The notes under the pieces: model-generated
The model's input: the letters and a program-made list of their open reading frames with translations, nothing else
Told to the model about the DNA's origin: nothing
Database searches by the model: none
Program-made: the position numbers and the translations under genes
From: Dyadobacter sp. CECT 9275
GTDB taxonomy: Bacteria > Bacteroidota > Bacteroidia > Cytophagales > Spirosomataceae
Assembly (NCBI RefSeq): GCF_907164905.1
Contig: NZ_CAJRAF010000001.1
Span: forward strand, 1,647,001 to 1,711,000
Reading direction: 5' to 3'
Length of the DNA: 64,000 nucleotides
Shown here: one piece after another, positions 57,675 to 64,000 of the stretch
How the letters are laid out: each line of letters begins with the position of its first letter
Numbering within the stretch: the first letter of the stretch is position 1

Positions 57675-59984
57675 ATGCGCATTATTTTACTTTCGATATT
57701 TCTGCTTTTAACATGCTCGCTTTATGCACAACCTTTTACATCAACCATTCGGGGGACCGTCCGGGATGCGGATACAGGGATTCCGCTGGCAGGCGCCAGT
57801 CTGCGGCTTGCCTCGCTGGAGAGCGGTATAATGAGTGATGTTTCTGGTAGTTTCCGTTTTGACGGTCTGCCCGTGGGAAGATACGTATTGACGGTATCAT
57901 ACGTTGGGTATGAAAAGCTGGTTATACCAGAAATCCTCCTGGAATCGGGGAAAGAGAGTATTCAGGATATCCGTTTGAGCAGGGCGGCCAATCAGCTTGC
58001 TGAGGCTACCGTACTTACTTCCAGGCCTGTGGCTTACAACAGCGTACAGGAAATTACGCCGGAACAAACCCTGCGTTATGCCGCAACTTACCTGGATCCC
58101 GCCCGGCTCACTACGTCCTTTGCCGGCGTGGCTGTTGCGAACGACCAGGCCAACGGGTTGATCATCAGGGGGAATTCTCCCAATAGCATGCAGTGGCGGC
58201 TGGAAGGCGTGGAAATTGTAAATCCGAATCACCTTTCCAATGCAGGTACTTTCAGCGACAGGGCCACACAAACCGGTGGCGGAGTGAATATCCTGAGTAC
58301 GCAGCTGATGGGAACTTCCTATTTCCTGAGCGGGGCATTTCCGGCTCAATACGGCAATGCGTTGTCGGGGGTGCTGGATATGTATCTGAGAAAGGGCAAT
58401 GACGAAAAGTCTGAATTTACAGCCCAGGCAGGGCTCATAGGACTTGATATTGCGGCGGAAGGGCCTTTCTCAAGAAAATCGAAAGCGTCTTATCTCGCAA
58501 ATTATCGTTATTCTTTCACGGGACTGATGGGAGCTATGGGTGTCAATTTTGGAGGAGAGGACATTCGTTTTCAGGATTTATCATTCAATATTAATCTCCC
58601 TGCCGGTAAGGCGGGCCATTTTACTTTTTTCGGCATGGGAGGTATCAGCAGCAATACCTTGAAAGCCGATAAGGATACCACACTCTGGGAATTTCAGAAA
58701 GATGGCAGTAATATTTTTTACAAAAATAAAATGGGAGCGCTGGGAATTACCCATGCACTGGTTCTGAATAAAGGAACATCACTGCAATCGACCCTCTTGG
58801 GCTCAGGGCTGACCACTTCCCGGGAAGAATTCGCCGTAAATCCTAAGGATTTCAGTACGGCTTTAAAGCAAACAGAAGAATTGTCTAAAAGCAGGCTGTC
58901 GGTAAGCAGTATCATAGCAACCCGGTTTTCTGATAAAACCAGATTAAAAACAGGTGCATTTTTAACACTCCAGTCAGACATGGTGGGTACCTCCGCCAAG
59001 CCAGCACCGGCCGATCATACTGTTGAAGGATTTGTTCTGGAGCCTTTTGCGAGCTTTAACCATCACCTGACTTCCAGGTTGTCAACGGAAGTAGGGGTAC
59101 ATTATCTTTATTATTCTCTTACCGGCAGCAGTTCGGTTGAGCCGCGTGCTGCACTGCGTTTTCAGGTAACATCGTCCCAGCAGCTTAGTTTTTCCTATGG
59201 GCTGCATAGCCAGTTGCAGTTACCGCAGGTGTATATCTCCGGCAAAGAGGGAAACCCGGCACTCAAAGGGAACGCTGACCTGGGGCCTTCCAAGTCGCAT
59301 CATTTCGTTGTGGGATATCAGAAAAATTTCAGGAAAAATAATTCGCTTAAAGTGGAGGCATACCTTCAGGAGTTGTATCATATCCCGGTTAGCGGCTCGG
59401 CGAGCAATTCTTTTTCAGCTCTTAATCTGGTCGAAACCAATATTGATACAAAACTCGTAAGTACCGGAACCGGCCGGAATTACGGTATTGAAGCAACCTT
59501 TCAAAAGTACCTGACCAGCGAGTTGTATGTTTTGCTGGCGGGTTCGGTTTACAAATCAACCTATGAGGGAAGTGATGGAATCCGCAGGGATTCACGTTTT
59601 GCAGGCGGGCATACTTTCAGTTTTACCGGCGGTAAGGAGTTTAAGTCGGGGAACAGTACCTGGGGCGTGAATACCAAAATTCTATGGGCCGGCGGGTTTA
59701 GAGATACACCCATTGATGCGGTCTTATCTGCATCAACCGGTGTTACTGAATATTTAGAACAGGAGGCCTTCACCCTTAAAATGAAAGATTATTTTCGCCC
59801 CGATTTGAGGATTTACTGGAAAAAAAGCCGCCGGAGTTACAGCCGTACGCTGGCAATTGATATTCAAAATGTAACCGGTACTAAAAACGAAGCTTTCGGA
59901 TATTATGATACTTATAAAAAACAAACGGTGATCCAGCATCAGCTGGGCCTTATTCCGGTATTGAGTTATCGCTGGGAGTTTTAA
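57675..59984 (+). CDS. TonB-dependent receptor with carboxypeptidase regulatory-like domain
   Basis: A 769-aa outer-membrane protein: signal MRIILLSIFLLLTCSLYAQ; CarboxypepD-reg-like domain (about 20-105; IRGTVRDADTGIPLAGASLRLASLESGIMSDVSGSFRFDGLPVG); plug (about 120-235; NGLIIRGNSPNSMQWRLEGVEIVNP); then the barrel with conserved features (GALSGVLDMYLRKGN, and a C-terminal VLSYRWEF ending in an aromatic Phe). No TonB box or STN domain. It imports an unknown substrate. Convergent with the 204-aa gene. Confidence 0.9.
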   Translation: MRIILLSIFLLLTCSLYAQPFTSTIRGTVRDADTGIPLAGASLRLASLESGIMSDVSGSFRFDGLPVGRYVLTVSYVGYEKLVIPEILLESGKESIQDIRLSRAANQLAEATVLTSRPVAYNSVQEITPEQTLRYAATYLDPARLTTSFAGVAVANDQANGLIIRGNSPNSMQWRLEGVEIVNPNHLSNAGTFSDRATQTGGGVNILSTQLMGTSYFLSGAFPAQYGNALSGVLDMYLRKGNDEKSEFTAQAGLIGLDIAAEGPFSRKSKASYLANYRYSFTGLMGAMGVNFGGEDIRFQDLSFNINLPAGKAGHFTFFGMGGISSNTLKADKDTTLWEFQKDGSNIFYKNKMGALGITHALVLNKGTSLQSTLLGSGLTTSREEFAVNPKDFSTALKQTEELSKSRLSVSSIIATRFSDKTRLKTGAFLTLQSDMVGTSAKPAPADHTVEGFVLEPFASFNHHLTSRLSTEVGVHYLYYSLTGSSSVEPRAALRFQVTSSQQLSFSYGLHSQLQLPQVYISGKEGNPALKGNADLGPSKSHHFVVGYQKNFRKNNSLKVEAYLQELYHIPVSGSASNSFSALNLVETNIDTKLVSTGTGRNYGIEATFQKYLTSELYVLLAGSVYKSTYEGSDGIRRDSRFAGGHTFSFTGGKEFKSGNSTWGVNTKILWAGGFRDTPIDAVLSASTGVTEYLEQEAFTLKMKDYFRPDLRIYWKKSRRSYSRTLAIDIQNVTGTKNEAFGYYDTYKKQTVIQHQLGLIPVLSYRWEF

Positions 59985-59996
59985 TCGGATGGTTTG

Positions 59997-60611
59997 TTAC
60001 GAAGGGCTTAGCAGGCCCTTTGTCAGCTTTTCCCATTGTATTTTTGAGAATGCCAGTTTTCCCGCCAGACCAACCACTGCGTTTCTGATCTTATCGCCGA
60101 GTTCCCCGGTTTCCGTATTGGCTTTGGTATTGCGGTCATAAACGGCGGCAGTTACGGTTGTTTTTTCCCGGGTAACGGTAAATGTACTGGTTGATTCGTC
60201 AGAGTAGAAATGAGCCGTTTCGCTGCTGTCCGTAGCCGGGTTAGGGGCAGACCTTACCCTTAATCCGATACTTTCTACATCTTCGGACTTGTATTCCTCA
60301 ATTTCTTCCACTTTCACCCAGTCGTATCCCTGGCCTGCGTTGTTTTCGGGCCCCGGTATCTCAATCCTGAAATACCTGCCTTTCACTGCCAGGCCTGGCT
60401 GATCGGAGCCATGCTCATCGGTCAGTGTGAAGCTGGCCATTGCTTTCCCGGCCAGTTGCTCCCAGCTATTCACATCCAGCAGCCGATGTTTTGCAGTGGT
60501 AAACAAAAACCTGGCCTCTTCCTCATTGGCCGATTTTACCTGGCTTTCCGCGGAAATGGACGTACCCTCCAGATTTTTGGGAATGGTGCGGGTATAGTTT
60601 TTCTCGCCCAT
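59997..60611 (-). CDS. Hypothetical protein, 204 aa
   Basis: No recognised family. Sequence starts MGEKNYTRTIPKNLEGTSIS and includes SWEQLAGKAMASFTLTDEHGSDQPGLAVKGRYFRIEIPGPENNAGQGYDWVKVEEI. The pattern of Trp/Tyr, acidic segments and FDP-free beta strands suggests a soluble protein. There is no signal peptide. It starts 3 bp after the stop of the cupin gene, so they are one unit. Confidence 0.7.
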   Translation of the reverse strand: MGEKNYTRTIPKNLEGTSISAESQVKSANEEEARFLFTTAKHRLLDVNSWEQLAGKAMASFTLTDEHGSDQPGLAVKGRYFRIEIPGPENNAGQGYDWVKVEEIEEYKSEDVESIGLRVRSAPNPATDSSETAHFYSDESTSTFTVTREKTTVTAAVYDRNTKANTETGELGDKIRNAVVGLAGKLAFSKIQWEKLTKGLLSPS

Positions 60612-60614
60612 GCG

Positions 60615-61013
60615 TCAGCTGCAAAATGTGGTTTGTACTATGACCGCATCGGAGGAGGCTTTCACTGAGTGAACCAGCCCGGGATGATACACCATACTTT
60701 GTCCTCTTGTCAGATCAAATACCTGGCCCTCAGTTTCAATCCTTACTTCCCCTTCATAAATCTCAATGGACGAAAAACCCTCCACTGAATAATCCTTCAT
60801 CACCGCCCCGGATTTCATGGCGGTGATGACCATCGCGAGTTTATCGGATTTGAAAACGGTGATGCCATTACGGTCATTCTTTTCCCAGGTTTTTTCATTC
60901 CTGAGTTGTTCAATAAAACCGGGGGTATCAATAAAAACGTAAGGCGCATCCAGTATCCTTTTGCCCTGAGGCCGGTTTTCTGTGGGATGATTACTTTTAA
61001 TTTCTGTATTCAT
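60615..61013 (-). CDS. Cupin domain-containing protein
   Basis: A 132-aa small beta-barrel: AMKSGAVMKDYSVEGFSSIEIYEGEVRIETEGQVFDLTRGQSMVYHPGLVHSVKA holds the two cupin motifs, with only one clear metal His. The N-terminal part carries an Ile/Pro-rich strand. Cupins bind metal or small ligands; the role here is unknown. First gene of a two-gene unit with the 204-aa protein. Confidence 0.82.
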   Translation of the reverse strand: MNTEIKSNHPTENRPQGKRILDAPYVFIDTPGFIEQLRNEKTWEKNDRNGITVFKSDKLAMVITAMKSGAVMKDYSVEGFSSIEIYEGEVRIETEGQVFDLTRGQSMVYHPGLVHSVKASSDAVIVQTTFCS

Positions 61014-61277
61014 GTGATTTCCGTGTTCATGATGATGGTTTGAAATACCTGTATGGAAGCGGATAGCAATCTTTATGCCCTCGCCATTACAGAGGGCAAT
61101 AAATCTTAAGTACAGTATTTTTTAGTTTTTATTCAAGATTTTGTATGATTTTATATAAAAACAGCCTTCATATTTCTGGTTTATTGGGCTGTGCTGGGTA
61201 ATAGTGCCCAACTGGCTTTGTCTGGCACAAAACTTTTAAGAAGATAGTCTTTCATATAACTCAATCTAGACCAGCTC

Positions 61278-61472
61278 ATGATAGGAGAACCAGGAAATAC
61301 ACCAACACCCGCCGAAACGCCACCGTTGGTACCGCCAGCGGAAGCGCCGCCCGTTACCCCACCTGCCGAGACACCGCCGCTACCGCCACCTGTTGAAACG
61401 CCTCCGGTACCCTCGCCGGATGAAACGCCACCCGTAATACCGCCGGTTGAAACACCGCCCATTACACATTAA
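61278..61472. repeat. 27-bp tandem repeat open in frame on both strands
   Basis: About six copies of a 27-bp unit. Plus frame (61278-61472, 64 aa) gives Pro-rich xETPPxxPP repeats; minus frame (61181-61462, 93 aa) gives Gly-rich GGVSxGGxx repeats and then a non-repeat tail (MSWSRLSYMKDYLLKSFVPD...). The two frames share their wobble base, so third-position variation cannot tell which one is translated. The minus frame includes a credible unique tail; neither has a clear ribosome site. Confidence 0.6.
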
Positions 61473-61502
61473 GCGGATTATATCCCCGCATGATGATTTA
61501 TA

Positions 61503-61547
61503 AAAAAACTCCCGGCATGAGAAACTTATCTCGGTTCGGGAGCTTTT
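61503..61547 (-). terminator. Terminator after the MFS gene
   Basis: CTCCCG and CGGGAG form an outer stem with an inner GAGA/TCTC pair. On the minus strand the stem is followed by TTTTTTT, so it fits the MFS gene ending at 61617 (about 70 bp downstream). On the plus strand it is weaker (CTTTT). Confidence 0.65.
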
Positions 61548-61616
61548 ACTGTTAACGATCTTTGGGTATCGGCTTTAAGGCTTCTGATATGTCTGTCTGT
61601 TTTAGCCAAAGAATTC

Positions 61617-62876
61617 CTATTGTTTAACAAGCTGGTCAGGAGACTTTACCACAACAATTGTGATGATGGTTGAAAGCAGCAAAGCCACAGCCATGAAAAT
61701 ATAGGATGCCTCGAAGCCGCCTGTGTGGCTGTTGAGATAACCCACCAGGTAAGCTCCGGCGAAGGATCCCAGTGCGCCCAGACTATTGATTAGCCCGATG
61801 GCACCACCCACCACATTTTTGGGTAAAATTTCGGTGATCACGGCAAAAAATGGACCGTAGGGGGCATACAGAGCGCCTCCTGCCACCACAAGCAGGGAGA
61901 AGGAAATCCAGAAATGTTCGGTACCGAGGTAATAGGAACCCACAAAAGACAACGAGGCGATCAGCAGAAAGGGCCAGATGAAAATTTTCCGGTTCAGGGT
62001 TTTGTCTGAAAAATAAGAAGCTGCCAGCATACCGATAATTGCGAGTATATAGGGTACTGACGACAGCCAGCCTGTGGTAACGATGTCCATGTCTGGTGCT
62101 GCTTTGATAATGGAAGGTAACCACATCACAAAACCGTAGACGCCTACACTCCACAGTAGATATTGCAGACATAACAGGATCACCGACCAGGACCTGAAGG
62201 CTGCCATGTAATTTTTGACTGGCCGGATACCTGCCTGTTCGGCCAGGAGTTGCTCTTCTACTTCTGCTTTCTCAGTATCAGTAAGCCAGTTTGCATCCTT
62301 CGGCTTTTCATCAATCAGCTTCCACCACACAAACGCCCATATAATCCCTGGAGCGCCCTGAATAATGAACATCCACCGCCAGCCAAGGGATTCGATCAGA
62401 TACCCCGACAATACCGACATCCATAGTACTGTAACCGGGTTTCCTAAAATCAAAAAGGTATTGGCGCGGGAACGCTCCTGTTTGGTAAACCATTGGCTCA
62501 ATAAGATAAGCATGGCAGGCATAACGGCACTTTCCACCACGCCCAGCATAAACCGTATGATGATGAGGCTTGTAACATTACTTACCATACCCGTGGCAGC
62601 TGCAAGGCCTCCCCAGCAGATCAGCGAAATGAAAATCAGTTTTTTTGCACTTTTATGGGCTGCGTACTGCGCTCCGGGAATCTGGAAGAAGAAGTAACCC
62701 AGAAAGAACAAGGAGCCCAGCAGAGACGAGGTTTCCTTGGTAATCTGAAGGTCTTCCGCCATGCCGCCCGCAACGGCAAAACCAAAATTGGCCCGATCGA
62801 GATATGCCAGGCTGTAAGTAATAAAAACAACGGGAATAATACGGTACCAGCGGGCAGGGGCCAGAGATTGCTTCAT
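61617..62876 (-). CDS. MFS transporter, ACS family type
   Basis: A 419-aa, 12-span major facilitator: YRIIPVVFITYSLAYLDRANFGFAVAGGMAEDL is the diagnostic first helix and DRxNxxxA motif. It continues with FFLGYFFFQIPGA, a long cytoplasmic middle loop (about 185-225; EKAEVEEQLLAEQ) and PYGPFFAVITEILPKNVVGGAIGLINSLGALGSFAGAYLVG. ACS members move hexonates, hexuronates and related organic acids. The ATG at 62876 is preferred to TTG at 62909. No catabolic gene is adjacent. Confidence 0.9.
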   Translation of the reverse strand: MKQSLAPARWYRIIPVVFITYSLAYLDRANFGFAVAGGMAEDLQITKETSSLLGSLFFLGYFFFQIPGAQYAAHKSAKKLIFISLICWGGLAAATGMVSNVTSLIIIRFMLGVVESAVMPAMLILLSQWFTKQERSRANTFLILGNPVTVLWMSVLSGYLIESLGWRWMFIIQGAPGIIWAFVWWKLIDEKPKDANWLTDTEKAEVEEQLLAEQAGIRPVKNYMAAFRSWSVILLCLQYLLWSVGVYGFVMWLPSIIKAAPDMDIVTTGWLSSVPYILAIIGMLAASYFSDKTLNRKIFIWPFLLIASLSFVGSYYLGTEHFWISFSLLVVAGGALYAPYGPFFAVITEILPKNVVGGAIGLINSLGALGSFAGAYLVGYLNSHTGGFEASYIFMAVALLLSTIITIVVVKSPDQLVKQ

Positions 62877-63009
62877 GGATTGGGAAGTTAATATGGAATG
62901 GCTTTCCAATTTTACAATTTTTCTGCCGTGCTATCGAATTTCGGAGCGTAATTAATTCAAAAATTTCTTTATTTAATATTAACTGCTGCTGCGCTACCGG
63001 ATTGGCCTG

Positions 63010-63135
63010 TCAGCCGAAACCAAATTCCTGAGCACGCTCCTCATTCGGCAAACGGATAGGTTTGTCTCGCTGATGCTCCTGACCGATGTCATAAATCTCC
63101 CAAACCGCCATCAATTTTTGTGTCAGGGTAATGTC
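63010..63135 (-). pseudogene. Possible gene remnant (41 codons)
   Basis: A minus-strand open stretch reads DITLTQKLMAVWEIYDIGQE and ends ERAQEFGFG, with a stop immediately upstream. It looks like the C-terminal tail of a protein and has an ATG at 63111, but its family could not be named. The rest of 62877-63179 shows no gene or clear signal. Confidence 0.25.
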
Positions 63136-63179
63136 TTAGTTTTGAGCTTTCTAATTAGCATTTTTCCAGGAATTTAAAC

Positions 63180-64000
63180 ATGACGCATACCTTTCATATA
63201 CCGGTTTTAGGGCTTGGATATTCTGTGGATACTCCAATCAAAGTTTCTCCGTTTGGTATCTCTTCTGTGGCATCTATTGTGGATGATGTGATGATAGAAC
63301 GGATGAGGAAACTCCACAGCCTGAAAAACGATGAGGTTTATATCCCGATACTTTCAACAGAAGAGGATTTCAGAAGCAGGCGCATCACGGCTTATCTGGA
63401 TCTGATGGAAAGGCTTGTAAACAAAGCTTTTGACCGCATTCGAGCTGAGCCGTTTGAACCAGGTACTGACCTGACACGGTATTTTGAACTTTTGCCGGAT
63501 ACCGCTGCCTTAAAATCCGTTTACCAGAAAATGCTCGTCTGTATCGATCCGGTCGAAAAAAGCCGCATGCAGGATGAGCTCAGAAGAAGCATGTCCAAAG
63601 GGGCCATTGATGTAAACATTATGTCCAAGGTTGACAAACTGAACCGGGATGTTCATGGGGAACAGTTGCCCGACGATTATTCGGATGCATCTGCTGCGCT
63701 GAGAGGTTTTGCCAATAGTACTTTAACGTCTTCCCTGATCTTGTCCGCAGGAATGAATCCGAGGCTTTACAATTATATTGAAACTTTTAAGGATTTCTTC
63801 CCGGATGAAAACGGGCAGCTGAAAAAGAAAATTATTTTAAAAGTAAGTGATTTCCGGTCGGCCTTTATCCAGGCTAAATTTCTTGCCAAAAAAGGTATAT
63901 GGGTTTCTGAGTTCAGGATAGAGTCTGGACTTAATTGCGGCGGACATGCGTTTGCCACGGAGGGCTATCTGCTGGGGCCTATTCTGGAGGAATTCAAAAT
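63180..64000 (+). CDS. Conserved protein of unknown function, 3' end outside window
   Basis: 273 residues are visible. Starts MTHTFHIPVLGLGYSVDTPIKVSPFGISSVASIVDD and includes a segment ending WVSEFRIESGLNCGGHAFAT with EGYLLGPILEEFK. No signal peptide or membrane span. The pattern of PFGISSVASIVDD and the glycine-cysteine-glycine (NCGGHAFAT) suggests a TIM-barrel or FMN/NAD-type oxidoreductase, but I do not recognise a named family. The gene starts after 300 bp of little-coding DNA. Confidence 0.7.
   Translation, partial: MTHTFHIPVLGLGYSVDTPIKVSPFGISSVASIVDDVMIERMRKLHSLKNDEVYIPILSTEEDFRSRRITAYLDLMERLVNKAFDRIRAEPFEPGTDLTRYFELLPDTAALKSVYQKMLVCIDPVEKSRMQDELRRSMSKGAIDVNIMSKVDKLNRDVHGEQLPDDYSDASAALRGFANSTLTSSLILSAGMNPRLYNYIETFKDFFPDENGQLKKKIILKVSDFRSAFIQAKFLAKKGIWVSEFRIESGLNCGGHAFATEGYLLGPILEEFK

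Noticed and set aside
61278..61472. CRISPR-like array
   Set aside because: The repeats are contiguous 27-bp coding-type units with no spacers and no cas genes.

Overview
The window looks like chromosomal DNA of a Bacteroidota bacterium, most probably a Dyadobacter-like member of Cytophagales/Spirosomaceae. The evidence is SusC/SusD and other TonB-type receptors, ECF sigma/FecR pairs, a GLPGLI protein, DUF2851, a Porin_10-type porin, a Nudix-type arabinose regulator, and repeated TAnnTTTG -7 promoter boxes with few Shine-Dalgarno sites. No rRNA, tRNA, CRISPR array, prophage or intact insertion sequence was seen. The first gene (GH13 amylase) and the last (unknown conserved protein) run off the ends.

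Layout. 1-11 kb: amylase and maf; MarR/YceI pair; restriction-enzyme-R-like domain protein; AMP nucleosidase; GH140 apiosidase-like enzyme with DUF1801; truncated hemoglobin; CCA-adding enzyme; DUF2851; mtgA. 11-21.4 kb, read leftwards: an ECF sigma factor, a fused glycerophosphodiesterase/alkaline phosphatase, a FecR anti-sigma factor, SusC, SusD and an EEP-family phosphodiesterase. Two of these genes share a 33-bp promoter-like element. 21.5-26.3 kb: Nudix-type AraR and araB-araA-araD with a palindromic operator. 27.1-34.5 kb: a tightly packed five-gene operon encoding a ThiF/E1-nitroreductase fusion (Rv1355c family), a GNAT-like acyl-synthase-type protein, a 7TM histidine kinase, a receiver-histidine kinase and a lone receiver, with a divergent receiver protein. 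This is the best candidate for an undescribed system.

34.6-48.3 kb: dienelactone hydrolase, MerR regulator, M28 peptidase, phosphoesterase, outer-membrane beta-barrel protein with GLPGLI partner, OmpA lipoprotein, SRPBCC protein, GlxA-type AraC regulator with tandem operator repeats, PLP dehydratase, lipoprotein, and a truncated FecR-like plus degenerate sigma-like pair. 48.4-64 kb: AddB-like nuclease, miaE, porin, lpxK, menC, hemF, TonB receptor, cupin pair, a 27-bp tandem repeat open on both strands, an MFS transporter and the unknown partial gene.

Several genes too short for ordinary ORF calling are recorded: membrane proteins of 56, 55 and 43 aa, two small ORFs beside araD, and a 21-codon ORF whose stop overlaps the ompA start. 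Several first ATGs lie 2-4 bp after a -7 box, which suggests leaderless or near-leaderless transcripts. All functional statements come from reading motifs by eye; no database search was run.
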